Of a stretch of 64,000 nt of DNA, positions 1 through 8,042 are shown one piece after another; the first letter of the stretch is position 1; each line of letters starts with the position of its first letter. The notes below the pieces were generated by a model. The model made no database searches. It had not been told where the DNA came from and was given only the letters and a program-made list of their open reading frames with translations. The DNA lies in assembly GCF_903064525.1 (NCBI RefSeq), contig NZ_LR797830.1, forward strand, positions 186,001 through 250,000, in the 5' to 3' direction. Made by a program: the position numbers and the translations under genes. Origin of the DNA: Methylacidimicrobium sp. AP8 (GTDB taxonomy: Bacteria > Verrucomicrobiota > Verrucomicrobiia > Methylacidiphilales > Methylacidiphilaceae).

Positions 1-999
1 ATCGGGCGGAAGGATGTCCGGCCGCAGGGCCGCGACGTTCGCAAGGATCTTCCGGGCCAGGAAGGTTGCGTTGGCTCCCTTCTTCTTCGCGATCGCCAGC
101 GTGACGGCGTCGATCGGCTCCTGGATTTGCCGGTTCGACCCAGCCCCAAAGCGGAGCGTCAAGCTCCGTTCATCCTGGTCGGGTCCGTCGACCACCTGAG
201 CAACATCCCGAAGGTAGACCACATTCCCATGGCTGACGCTGACGACCAAGTTCTCGAGATCCTGCTTCGTCATGATGAGGGCGCTGGGTTCGACCTCGAT
301 GAGCTTAGGCTCCGATTCGATGTGCCCGGCGGGAAGCCGGACGTTGTTCTGCCGGATCAGCGCGACAAGATCCGCCGGGGTGAGGAGATGTGCAGCGAGC
401 TTGGCCGGATCGAAGAAAACCTGGAACTGGCGTTTTCGTCCCCCGAGGATCGTGGTTTCCGAGATATCCGAAATCGGATTGATCTTATCGCGGACCATCG
501 CAACGATTCGGCGCAGGCTCAGGGCGTCCCTCGCCGGGCTGTAGAAGGTCAGGGCGAGAATCGGCACATCGTCGATCGAGCGCGGCTTGATCAGCGGCAG
601 GGAGGCCCCGGGAGGAAGCAAGTCGAGATGGGAATAGACCTTGGTGAAGAGCTTGATGAGGCTCTTCTCCATCTCTTCGCCGACTTTAAATCGGACGATG
701 AACAACGCCCCGTTGGGAGCTGCCGTCGAATAGACATATTCCACTCCGGGGATTTGCCAAAAGACCCGCTCTCCGTTGTTGACGATCCGCTTTTCCACCT
801 CTTCGGGGCTTGCGCCGGGCATCGAGACGAAAACATCGAAGAGCGGAACGACGATCTGCGGCTCTTCCTCGCGGGGCAGCTCGATCAACGCGAAGGTGCC
901 CAGAAGCCAGGAGGCGAGAATGAGCAGCGGTGTAACCAGAGAAGAAGAGAAGAAGCGGATGAATCCGCCGAGCGGCCCCCCGTCCGGCTTTCCCGTCAT
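1..999 (-). CDS. RND efflux transporter permease, N-terminal part (runs off window)
   Basis: This is the first 333 codons of an inner-membrane pump of the resistance-nodulation-division family, which drives substrate export with the proton gradient. It has a short cytoplasmic N-terminus, a first membrane helix at about residues 17-36 (LLILASWLLGTFALIELP), then the family's PREEEPQI segment and a periplasmic porter domain. In that domain, stretches such as VSMPGASPEEVEKRI and IPGVEYVYS are typical of RND permeases. The ATG overlaps the TGA of the upstream TolC-like gene by four bases, so the two are translationally coupled. The reading frame is open to base 1, and the C-terminal two thirds lie outside the window. 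The substrate (metal or drug) cannot be told. No membrane-fusion adaptor gene is seen upstream; it may lie downstream, beyond the edge. Confidence 0.9.
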   Translation of the reverse strand, partial: MTGKPDGGPLGGFIRFFSSSLVTPLLILASWLLGTFALIELPREEEPQIVVPLFDVFVSMPGASPEEVEKRIVNNGERVFWQIPGVEYVYSTAAPNGALFIVRFKVGEEMEKSLIKLFTKVYSHLDLLPPGASLPLIKPRSIDDVPILALTFYSPARDALSLRRIVAMVRDKINPISDISETTILGGRKRQFQVFFDPAKLAAHLLTPADLVALIRQNNVRLPAGHIESEPKLIEVEPSALIMTKQDLENLVVSVSHGNVVYLRDVAQVVDGPDQDERSLTLRFGAGSNRQIQEPIDAVTLAIAKKKGANATFLARKILANVAALRPDILPPD

Positions 1000-2516
1000 G
1001 GAACTGCTCCTCCGATTTCCTGGGCGATCTGCTGGACCTGATAATCATCGAGCTGCCCCGATAGGAAGTAGAGCTTAGCCCGGGAAAGCTCGGCCCGGGC
1101 GAGGCTGTCCCAATAGCCGATTTCGGTCTGGAGCTGCATCTGTCGGACGCTGAGCAGGTCGACGATCGTCTTCCGTCCTTCCCGATAGAGCTCGGCCATC
1201 ATCTCGGTCGATTTCCGAGCGTCGGCGCTGGCTCGGCCCAGGATCTCGGCATCTTGGAGGGCCCCTTGATACTCGGCATAGGCTTGGCCGAGCTTGTTCT
1301 GGATGAGATCGCGCAAGGATGCCGCTTCGTGCCGGAGCTGCTCCTCCGCCGCCTGGGCTTGCTTGACCTTGGGATCCCGGGAGGGATCGAAGAGAGGAAC
1401 GGTGCCCAGGACACCGACCGTGTAGCTTCTGCCTCCGGTGTTGAAGTTGTCGCTATCGAGCATCCCGGAAGCAAAGCCGCTCACCGAAGGCAGAGCCGTG
1501 GCCTTGATCCGGCCCACCTCCGAATGCTGCGCCGCGATCGACGACTGGAGAGCCAGCAGATCGCTTCGATAGAGCAAAGCTTCCTGAACCCATTGCTCCA
1601 AGGGTTTTGTCGGGCCCTTGTGCGGGGCGGGGATCGAACCGGCGACGGAGACTTCGGCGTCCGCGCTTTCCCCTTGGAGCGTGTTGACGGTCACCAGAGC
1701 TACTTTCCGCTTGGACAGGTAGCCGTTCTGGCTCTGTTCGAGCGAAGCGCTCATCGACCGACCCGCGTAAAAATCGGCTCCGAGCACAAGTCCTTGTTCC
1801 ATCAGGCGGACGGCCTGCTCGAGATCGCGGGCGGATGCCTGCACATCGAGGCGCGCGAGCGCGGCCTCGCGCTCCGCCAGGAGCAGCTGCAGATAAGCGT
1901 CGATCGCGAGGAGGCTCGCTTCCATCCGGGTGAATCGTTCCTCTTGCTCGCTTTGCCGGATGAGGTGCTTGGCGGTGCGGATCGAATCGATGGTCTGCAT
2001 GGCGTCGAAAATCGGGACGAGCGCCATGATGCCCATGTTTTGGTTGGAAACCGTTCCCGGATGGTTGAGCGTGTTGATGTTGAAGTCGCCCGCCGAAAAA
2101 TTCCGCTCGGTCAAGTGAAACATGAAGCCGAGAACGGGATTGTCCGTGGTGATCGAGTCTGCCCAGCCGTAGACCCTGGGCAGGAAACCGGAAGTGGCGA
2201 GCGCTTTTTGCGCAAGCATCTCCTGGAGCTTGGCATGCTTTTTCTTAAGCTCCGGATAGTGCGCCTGGACTTTTTTCCAGAACCGGATCAGGGGATGCTC
2301 GGAGCCGATCGCTTCCTTATCGCGGGCCATGGGCCTTTTCGGCGGGTCGGCTTCCTCCGGACGGCTCGCTCGGCTACGGAACTCCATCGTTTGGGTGCCG
2401 ACCGCAGGCTCGGGCGGAGGAGGCGTCTGGCCCGTCGACTCGGTTATGCCCGCGCCCGCCAGACCCGCAAGGAAAAGGAGCGCAAGGGCACTCCCTGCCG
2501 GGCGAAGGGGCGACAT
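996..2516 (-). CDS. TolC-family outer membrane efflux protein
   Basis: The 506-residue protein starts with a signal peptide (hydrophobic stretch ALALLFLAGLAGAGI) and continues as two long alpha-helical halves rich in Ala, Glu, Gln and Leu, as in outer-membrane efflux channels. The second half has typical features: a SxxLDSDNFNTGGRSYTVG beta segment followed by PLFDPSRDPKVKQAQAAEEQ and a long helix ending near KTIVDLLSVRQMQLQTE. Length is normal for the family (about 420-520). It would form the trimeric outer-membrane and periplasmic duct for the RND pump encoded immediately downstream, whose start overlaps this stop by four bases. A small DUF2892 gene lies just upstream and probably shares the transcript. 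The family assignment rests on architecture and position rather than on one diagnostic motif. Confidence 0.88.
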   Translation of the reverse strand: MSPLRPAGSALALLFLAGLAGAGITESTGQTPPPPEPAVGTQTMEFRSRASRPEEADPPKRPMARDKEAIGSEHPLIRFWKKVQAHYPELKKKHAKLQEMLAQKALATSGFLPRVYGWADSITTDNPVLGFMFHLTERNFSAGDFNINTLNHPGTVSNQNMGIMALVPIFDAMQTIDSIRTAKHLIRQSEQEERFTRMEASLLAIDAYLQLLLAEREAALARLDVQASARDLEQAVRLMEQGLVLGADFYAGRSMSASLEQSQNGYLSKRKVALVTVNTLQGESADAEVSVAGSIPAPHKGPTKPLEQWVQEALLYRSDLLALQSSIAAQHSEVGRIKATALPSVSGFASGMLDSDNFNTGGRSYTVGVLGTVPLFDPSRDPKVKQAQAAEEQLRHEAASLRDLIQNKLGQAYAEYQGALQDAEILGRASADARKSTEMMAELYREGRKTIVDLLSVRQMQLQTEIGYWDSLARAELSRAKLYFLSGQLDDYQVQQIAQEIGGAVP

Positions 2517-2531
2517 GGGCCGGCTCGACTC

Positions 2532-2741
2532 CTAGTTCGCTCTCCCCTGTGTCGATCCGTGGCGCCGTTCGAGATTGCGGAAGACGTTTTCCGCCGGGCA
2601 GAAGCCGGTAAAGGCCGATTGGAGCAGGTTAAGACCCACAAAGGCTGTCAACAGCAGCCACCAGGAACTCCAGAGTGAGAGGAGAAGGCTGACCAGGATG
2701 AGGGTTCCCGCCAGGACGCGTACTTTTCGTTCCGTCGACAT
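2532..2741 (-). CDS. DUF2892 (YgaP-like) small membrane protein
   Basis: A 69-residue protein with two adjacent hydrophobic segments (about residues 8-35) followed by FTGFCPAENVFRNL. This matches the DUF2892 pattern, in which a conserved G-x-CP motif follows the second helix. Such domains occur alone or fused to rhodanese domains; their function is not established. The gene is first in a leftward operon, 15 bp ahead of the TolC-like gene, and its C-terminus is short and basic. Inner-membrane location is inferred from the helices. Confidence 0.75.
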   Translation of the reverse strand: MSTERKVRVLAGTLILVSLLLSLWSSWWLLLTAFVGLNLLQSAFTGFCPAENVFRNLERRHGSTQGRAN

Positions 2742-2839
2742 TTCGGCTCGCTCCTTGCTTTTTCATTGAGAATAAGCCCCCGCGCTGTCAACTGTAAAGG
2801 AACAGGTCATGACATTGCAACGGGCGCGGAGCGCTTCGC

Positions 2840-3730
2840 CTACCGGCCCTCGGGCGCGGCCTCGCGCTCGAGCAAGTCGAGGAGCGAGCGCCGTATGTCT
2901 TTGCCCTCGAATAGGATTTTGTAGACTTCGTCGGCCACCGGTTTCTTGACGTCGGCGAAGAGAGGATTTTCCTGGACCGAGGCGGAGGTGGGCATTCCTT
3001 CCACGACGCTCCCGGCCATCGCCAGCGCCTCCTTCAAGGAAGCGCCCTGGGCGAGATAAAGCCCGAGCAGGAAGTTGCGGCTTTGCCGGCTGCGCGCCGT
3101 CAGGATGAGGTCTCCGAGGCCGCTCAAGCCGGCGAAGGTTTCCGGACGGCCGCCCAGTCGGACTCCCAGGCGGGTCATTTCGGCGAGGCAACGGGTAAGA
3201 AGGCTGGCCAAGGCGTTCTCCCCGAGCTCCAAGCCGGCGCACAGGCCTCCGGCGATCGCGTAGACGTTTTTCAAGGCACCCCCGGCCTCGACTCCGGCCA
3301 GGTCGGAGGAGCGGTAAACCCGGAATCGCCGATTGTGAAAGAGGCGCTGGAGCCATGCGGCGAGATCCTCGTTTTCCGACGCCACCACGGTCGCCGCCGG
3401 AAGCCCTCGGAGGATCTCCGCGGCGAAGTTCGGTCCGGAAAGTGCGGCAAGGGCCCCGGTACCCCAAACCTCACGGACGATCTGGGTCACGCGGAAGCCC
3501 GTCCGGATCTCCAATCCTTTCCCTAAGCTGACGACCGGAACGGCCGGCGCCGTCAACCGGCGGAGGGTCTCGCGGATATGCTGGACCGGGATGGCAAGGC
3601 AGAGAAGGTCAAAGGGCCCGGGCCAGCGGGTCTCCTGATGATGCACGAAGAAGGGCTCGTGGCCGTTTTCGCTCAGGATCTCTCCCGCGGCACGGCCCCA
3701 GCGGCCTTCTCCCAAGAGACAAACTTTCAC
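2840..3730 (-). CDS. gpsA: glycerol-3-phosphate dehydrogenase [NAD(P)+]
   Basis: This enzyme reduces dihydroxyacetone phosphate to sn-glycerol 3-phosphate for phospholipid synthesis in the cytoplasm. The 296-residue product starts with a dinucleotide-binding motif (KVCLLGEGRWGRAA) and has the family segments LSGPNFAAEI, GALKNVYAIAGGL (catalytic lysine) and FAGLSGLGDLILTARSRQSRN. A GTG start at 3730 was chosen because it opens directly on the KVCLLG strand and has AGGGCGG about nine bases upstream; an in-frame GTG at 3736 is an alternative. The usual N-terminal GxGxWG is present as GEGRWG. It follows plsY by 19 bp in the same direction, so the enzymes that make glycerol 3-phosphate and acylate it are co-transcribed. 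The protein is a little shorter than typical GpsA (about 330). Confidence 0.93.
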   Translation of the reverse strand: MKVCLLGEGRWGRAAGEILSENGHEPFFVHHQETRWPGPFDLLCLAIPVQHIRETLRRLTAPAVPVVSLGKGLEIRTGFRVTQIVREVWGTGALAALSGPNFAAEILRGLPAATVVASENEDLAAWLQRLFHNRRFRVYRSSDLAGVEAGGALKNVYAIAGGLCAGLELGENALASLLTRCLAEMTRLGVRLGGRPETFAGLSGLGDLILTARSRQSRNFLLGLYLAQGASLKEALAMAGSVVEGMPTSASVQENPLFADVKKPVADEVYKILFEGKDIRRSLLDLLEREAAPEGR

Positions 3731-3749
3731 AGCCACAGACCGCCCTGGA

Positions 3750-4421
3750 TCACGCGCCGCTCCCTCCCGTGCCGGAGAGATCTCCCCGGTTCTTTCGGCA
3801 AAAGCGGGATTCGGTTCCCTGGAGGAGGCGCCGAATGTTGCTCCGATGGCGGAGGAGGGCCAGCAGGGAGGCAAGGAGGGAGAAGACGAGGAGCACCGTC
3901 CGCTTCGGGTAGAGGATGGCCGTGGCGACCGGAAAGGCGAGCGCGGCACCGAGGGAGGCGACGGAGACGATGCGGACGGCGAGAAAGAGGCAGCCCCAAA
4001 TGCTGATGAGGATAAGGAAGGCCCAGGGGACCAGCACGAGCAGCACGCCGGCCGAGGTAGCGATGCCTTTTCCGCCCCGGCCTCCAAGCCAGGGGGTGAA
4101 ATTGTGGCCGAGAATGGCGGCCAAGCCGGCAGCGGAGCCGAGCAGGTCGCCGACGGGAATGGACGTGGCGCTCGCGCAATGGAGTCCGGCGGCGGCCGGG
4201 AGGGCTCCCTTAAGAAAATCGAGCAAAAAGATCCAGAGGCCCCATCCGGGCCCCAGGACACGCCAGGCGTTGGTCGCGCCGATATTGCCGCTCCCCTGCG
4301 TCCGAAGGTCGATGCCGCGCAAGCGGCCGGCCCAGTAGCCGAATGGCAGGCAGCCGAGAAGGAAGCTCGCCGGAAGGAGCGCGACCGCCCACCACAGTTG
4401 GTGCAACGGGAGCGGACTCAT
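3750..4421 (-). CDS. plsY: acyl-phosphate:glycerol-3-phosphate acyltransferase
   Basis: PlsY transfers an acyl group from acyl phosphate to glycerol 3-phosphate, the first acylation of phospholipid synthesis. The 223-residue product has about five membrane helices and the conserved loops: [19 protein letters not shown], the [20 protein letters not shown] loop, and a basic C-terminal [15 protein letters not shown] stretch. The ATG at 4421 is preferred to an upstream start at 4436 because it overlaps the aroC stop in an ATGA arrangement. The substrate is supplied by GpsA, encoded directly downstream. The C-terminal tail after about residue 205 is an extension without recognisable motifs. Confidence 0.93.
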   Translation of the reverse strand: MSPLPLHQLWWAVALLPASFLLGCLPFGYWAGRLRGIDLRTQGSGNIGATNAWRVLGPGWGLWIFLLDFLKGALPAAAGLHCASATSIPVGDLLGSAAGLAAILGHNFTPWLGGRGGKGIATSAGVLLVLVPWAFLILISIWGCLFLAVRIVSVASLGAALAFPVATAILYPKRTVLLVFSLLASLLALLRHRSNIRRLLQGTESRFCRKNRGDLSGTGGSGA

Positions 4422-5512
4422 GCGCCGAATTCCCATTCCATGGCTTTCTGGCGAAGGGCGTGATCGGCCAGGACGAGGCGGGTCATGGCCTCCACGATGG
4501 GGACGGCCCGCGGCAGAACGCAGGGATCGTGGCGTCCCCGGGCGCGGAGGATCGCAGGCTCACCTTTCTCGGTCACCGTTTCCTGCGGCAGGGCAATCGT
4601 GGCCACCGGTTTGAGCGCGACGCGGAAGTAGATCTCCTCGCCGTTGCTTATGCCCCCTTGAATGCCGCCGCTCCGGTTGGTCCGTGTGCGGACTCGGCCG
4701 CCTTCGAAATAAAAGGGATCGTTATGCTCGGAGCCGCGCAGCCGGCTGCCGGCAAAGCCGGAACCGACCTCGAAACCTTTTGCCGCCGGGATCGAGAGCA
4801 TCGCCTTGGCCAGGTCGGCATCCAGCTTGTCGAAGACAGGCTCTCCCAGTCCCGCCGGCAAGCCTTGTACGCGGCAGGTGATCACTCCACCCACCGAGTC
4901 ACCGGCCTTGCGGGCGTCCTCGACCTGTGCGATCGCTTGCGAGAGGGTGGCCGGATCCGGCCATCGCAGCGGATTGGATTCCAGGGACGCTGGGTCGGGA
5001 GGGAGGGCCGGCTCGGAAGCCGAAAGGCCGTGAACCTCCGAGACGTAGGCTACGACCTTAAGGGAGGGAAAGGCCCGCTTGAGGAACTGCCCGGCCACGG
5101 CCCCTCCCGCGACCCGACCGACGGTTTCGCGAGCCGAAGCCCGTCCGCCTCCCATCCAGGCCCGGATCCCGTATTTCGCCTGGTAGGTGTAATCCGCATG
5201 GCTCGGCCGGAAGAGCGCCCGCATCTCCTCATAGGCTTCGGAACGGGCATCTTCGTTGTGCACCCAGAGTAGGATCGGCGTGCCCAAGGTGACGCCGTTC
5301 AAGAGCCCGGAAAGGATCTCGACCCGATCGCTTTCCTTTCGTTGCGTCGTGAGCCGGCTCTGCCCGGGCCGGCGCCGGTCGAGCTCCCGCTGGATCTCCT
5401 CCGGCGCCAGGGGAATGCGCGGCGGGCAGCCATCGACGACGACACCGACCCCGCCGCCGTGCGATTCGCCCCAGGTGGTGATCCGAAAGAGGTGGCCGAA
5501 TGTGTTGGGCAT
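4418..5512 (-). CDS. aroC: chorismate synthase
   Basis: AroC converts 5-enolpyruvylshikimate 3-phosphate to chorismate with reduced FMN, the last step of the shikimate pathway. The 364-residue protein begins [19 protein letters not shown], the family's N-terminal signature. It also contains the FMN-binding arginine-rich segment [20 protein letters not shown] and the C-terminal [19 protein letters not shown] motif. Length is normal. It is the first gene of the leftward aroC-plsY-gpsA run. It is divergent from aroK (shikimate kinase, two steps earlier in the same pathway) across a 71-bp AT-rich gap, so the two aro genes probably share a bidirectional promoter region. Confidence 0.96.
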   Translation of the reverse strand: MPNTFGHLFRITTWGESHGGGVGVVVDGCPPRIPLAPEEIQRELDRRRPGQSRLTTQRKESDRVEILSGLLNGVTLGTPILLWVHNEDARSEAYEEMRALFRPSHADYTYQAKYGIRAWMGGGRASARETVGRVAGGAVAGQFLKRAFPSLKVVAYVSEVHGLSASEPALPPDPASLESNPLRWPDPATLSQAIAQVEDARKAGDSVGGVITCRVQGLPAGLGEPVFDKLDADLAKAMLSIPAAKGFEVGSGFAGSRLRGSEHNDPFYFEGGRVRTRTNRSGGIQGGISNGEEIYFRVALKPVATIALPQETVTEKGEPAILRARGRHDPCVLPRAVPIVEAMTRLVLADHALRQKAMEWEFGA

Positions 5513-5583
5513 GTCCTATCGTTCCTATCGCGGGCGCGCGGAAAAGTTTATCATAATTATGGCCCGGTTCCGAAGGGAGTGAG
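5513..5583. promoter_or_regulatory. divergent promoter region between aroC and aroK
   Basis: This 71-bp gap separates two divergently read shikimate-pathway genes. It has the only AT-rich stretch nearby (TTTATCATAATTATG around 5548-5562), which could supply a -10 element for aroK, followed by the ribosome-binding sequence GAAGGGAGTGAG just before the aroK ATG. Exact -35/-10 boxes cannot be assigned by eye. Confidence 0.4.
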
Positions 5584-6198
5584 ATGACAAAGGGGCTTGC
5601 CGAGAAAGCCGGAGGAATGGAGGAAGCGGCTTCGCCTCAACGCGGGAAGGGGTCGAGCCCGGCGGATTCCGGGCGCAGGCACCTCGTGCTGGTGGGCATG
5701 ATGGGCTGCGGAAAAAGTGTTCTCGGCCGGTGGCTCGGGCACCGGTCCGGCCTGCCGTTTTACGACTTGGACCGGATCGTATCCCGCCGGGAACATTGCT
5801 CGATCTCCGCGCTCTTCGAGAAGAAAGGGGAAGCGTATTTCCGCCGGCGGGAGACGGAAGCATTGCGGAGGACGCTGGCCGAGCCGCCGGGCGTTCTTGC
5901 CACAGGGGGAGGCACGTTTATTTCCGAGGAAAATCGCCGCCTGCTCTTGGAAGGGGGCCTGGTTTTCTACCTCGAGGCCCCCGTCGATCTGCTGGCGACG
6001 CGGCTTCGGGAGGGCCGGGGGAGGCCGCTGTTGGCCGCCGCCGCAGATCGCCGGCAGACGCTCCGGAAACTTCTGGAAGAGCGCGAGCCGTTCTATCGGA
6101 TGGCTCATCTGGTCGTTCCGGTGGCCGATCGGAGTCGGGAGGAGCTGGGCGAATGGATCTGGCAGGCTTATTGCGGGCGCATAGGGAAGACGGGATGA
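5584..6198 (+). CDS. aroK: shikimate kinase
   Basis: The enzyme phosphorylates shikimate at the 3-hydroxyl using ATP. The 204-residue product carries the P-loop GMMGCGKS (residues 38-45), the shikimate-binding FYDLDRIV aspartates near 61-63, the FRRRETEAL segment and the GGG motif at about 108-110. A lid arginine region (RLREGRGRPLL) follows. The first 30 residues are a polar extension not seen in typical 170-residue AroK proteins; an internal ATG at codon 12 is a possible alternative start. The GAAGGGAGTGAG sequence in front of the first ATG supports the longer form. Its stop overlaps the proC start by four bases. Confidence 0.92.
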   Translation: MTKGLAEKAGGMEEAASPQRGKGSSPADSGRRHLVLVGMMGCGKSVLGRWLGHRSGLPFYDLDRIVSRREHCSISALFEKKGEAYFRRRETEALRRTLAEPPGVLATGGGTFISEENRRLLLEGGLVFYLEAPVDLLATRLREGRGRPLLAAAADRRQTLRKLLEEREPFYRMAHLVVPVADRSREELGEWIWQAYCGRIGKTG

Positions 6199-7004
6199 AG
6201 ACCAGAATCGGCTTCCTGGGAGGCGGACGGATCGCACGCGCTCTGGCGGGGGGCCTGATCCAAGGGGGGAAGGACTCGTGGGTGTTGGCGGCCTCTACCC
6301 GGACGCGGGAGAGCGGGGAGGCTTTTCGGAAAGCGGTCCCGGAAGCGCGACTCTATCCGGAGGAGAGGAATCGCGAGCTGGTGGAGCAGAGCGATATCGT
6401 CTTTCTCTGCGTCAAGCCGCCGGAGGCGCCCGGCGTGCTGCGGCAGGTCGGGGCGGTGACCGGCGGCAAGTGGATCGTCTCCGTGGCCGCCGGGCTGAGT
6501 TTGGCGAAGATCGCGTCGCTGGTGGCATCCTCGGCCCGGATCGTCCGTGCGATGCCGAATCTGCCTGTGCGCATCGGCTCGGGGGTGATCCCCTACTGCC
6601 TCGGACCCGGCTGGGAGGACCGCAATCGGGAAGAGATCCGGAATCTGCTGGGACGGTTCGGCGAGGCTATCGAGATCGAGGAACCTCTCTTCCCCCTGGC
6701 CACCGTCCTCGCCGGATGCGGCCCCGCCTATTATTGCGCCTTTTTGGCCTGCATGCTTCGCTTCGCCGAGGAGTCGGGGTTGCCCGCGCAGGAAGCCTGC
6801 GGTATGCTCCTGGCAACGGCTTCCGGTGCGATCGAGCTTCTGAAGCAGACTGATCTCGATCCGGCGGAGGTTGTCGCGGAGAGCCGGACGCCCGGCGGCA
6901 TCACCCACGCAGCTCTATCCGTCCTGGAGCAGGAAGGGTGGCACGAAGCTTTGCGGCGGGCCCTCGCGGCAGCCTGGCATCGGGCGAAAAGCTTGGAGAC
7001 CTAA
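6195..7004 (+). CDS. proC: pyrroline-5-carboxylate reductase
   Basis: ProC reduces 1-pyrroline-5-carboxylate to proline with NAD(P)H. The 269-residue product starts with the Rossmann motif IGFLGGGRIARALAGGLI. It has the expected VFLCVKPPEAPGVL, RAMPNLPVRIGSG and GCGPAYYCAFL segments and ends with the family signature ESRTPGGITHAAL. Length matches the family (about 270). The ATG overlaps the aroK stop (ATGA), so the genes are coupled. The O-methyltransferase gene follows 13 bp later in the same direction. Confidence 0.95.
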   Translation: MKTRIGFLGGGRIARALAGGLIQGGKDSWVLAASTRTRESGEAFRKAVPEARLYPEERNRELVEQSDIVFLCVKPPEAPGVLRQVGAVTGGKWIVSVAAGLSLAKIASLVASSARIVRAMPNLPVRIGSGVIPYCLGPGWEDRNREEIRNLLGRFGEAIEIEEPLFPLATVLAGCGPAYYCAFLACMLRFAEESGLPAQEACGMLLATASGAIELLKQTDLDPAEVVAESRTPGGITHAALSVLEQEGWHEALRRALAAAWHRAKSLET

Positions 7005-7017
7005 CCGCAAAGCCGCC

Positions 7018-7683
7018 ATGGCACTGCAAAATTACATCCGGCTCGATGATGCTCTCTGCGCCTATGTGCGGGAACATCGGAGCGGATGGACGGACCCACT
7101 CTGGAGGGCTCTCCAGGCGGAGACATTGCGGCTGGGAGCCGTCGCGGAGATGATGATTCCCGAAGAGGAGGGGGCTTTCCTGACCTTCCTGGTCGCGACG
7201 CTCCGGGTGCGGCAAGCGATCGAGATCGGCACGTTCACCGGTGCGAGCGGCTTGGCGATCGCCCGCGGCTTGGCCGAAGGGGGAACGCTCCTCTCTCTCG
7301 ACCGGAGCGAGGAGTGGACGGCGATCGCGAGAAGCTTCTGGGAAAGGGCGGGGGTCCGCGGCCGCATCGAGCTGCGGTTGGGACCCGCGTTGGAGAGCCT
7401 GCACGCGATCCCAGGAGAGGCGATTTTCGATTTCGCCTTCATCGATGCGGATAAGACCGGCTACGACGCCTATTACGAGGCTCTGCTTCCCCGGATGCGG
7501 CCGGGAGGAGTGCTCCTGTTCGACAACATGCTCCGCGGCGGCAGGGTTCTGGATCGCGACGGGACGGACGATCCGGATACACGGGCGATCCGCGCGCTGA
7601 ACGACAAGCTGCGGAACGACCCGCGCATCGAAGGGCTGCTTCTGCCGGTGGCCGACGGAATCTACCTCTGCCGGAAGCGGTGA
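7018..7683 (+). CDS. SAM-dependent O-methyltransferase (CCoAOMT-like)
   Basis: A 221-residue class I methyltransferase of the small-molecule O-methyltransferase type (PF01596-like). It has the SAM-binding EIGTFTGASGLAIA motif, the second acidic residue in LLSLDRSEEW, and the metal-binding loop DFAFIDADKTGYDAYYEALLPRMRPGG followed by DNMLRGG. These enzymes usually methylate catechol-like hydroxyls with Mg2+ or Ca2+; the substrate here is unknown. The ATG at 7018 gives a normal-length N-terminal helix. It ends the aroK-proC run and is the last gene before an inserted IS607-type element. Confidence 0.87.
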   Translation: MALQNYIRLDDALCAYVREHRSGWTDPLWRALQAETLRLGAVAEMMIPEEEGAFLTFLVATLRVRQAIEIGTFTGASGLAIARGLAEGGTLLSLDRSEEWTAIARSFWERAGVRGRIELRLGPALESLHAIPGEAIFDFAFIDADKTGYDAYYEALLPRMRPGGVLLFDNMLRGGRVLDRDGTDDPDTRAIRALNDKLRNDPRIEGLLLPVADGIYLCRKR

Positions 7684-7808
7684 GCCTCCGTTGCGGGGGA
7701 GACGTGGATATGACATTGTGAGGGCATGGCGATGGCGAATACAACGGAGGGTTGCCAGCAGCTAAAAAATATATGGACACATAGCAAGTTTAATGGCAGT
7801 ATGTCCGA

Positions 7809-8042
7809 GTGAAGTTGAGTGTCTGGGCCAAGCGGCAGGGCGTCTGCTACAAGACGGCTTGGCGGATGTGGAAGGAGGGGCGTTTGCCCGTTCCGGTCGA
7901 GCAGTTGCCGACTGGAAACGAGAGGACTGATGACATCGTGGGCGACCTGCATGAGGTCATCGTTTCGATGTGTGCCAGGCTTTACGGGAAGCGATCCGCC
8001 CAGGACCGCGCCGAGAAGGCGCTCAAAGCGATCCATGAGTAA
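7809..8042 (+). pseudogene. IS607 serine recombinase (TnpA) with internal deletion
   Basis: The 77-residue product joins the N-terminal MerR-like helix-turn-helix of an IS607 recombinase (MKLSVWAKRQGVCYKTAW through LPVPVEQLPTG) directly to its C-terminal tail (VGDLHEVIVSMCARLYGKR). Full-length relatives have about 190 residues. The missing part is the whole serine-recombinase domain, including the YARVSS catalytic motif that normally follows LPTG. The deletion is in frame, so a DNA-binding stub could still be made. The start is GTG. The tail overlaps the tnpB start by eight bases. Confidence 0.72.

Noticed and set aside
1254-2678. 474-codon plus-strand frame opposite the TolC-like gene
   Set aside because: Shadow of a well-supported gene; composition (Arg, Glu, Gly, Leu) lacks any fold signature.
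6939-6962. TGGCACG...TTTGC inside proC, resembling a sigma-54 promoter
   Set aside because: Spacing is one base too long and it lies inside a coding region with no gene properly placed downstream.
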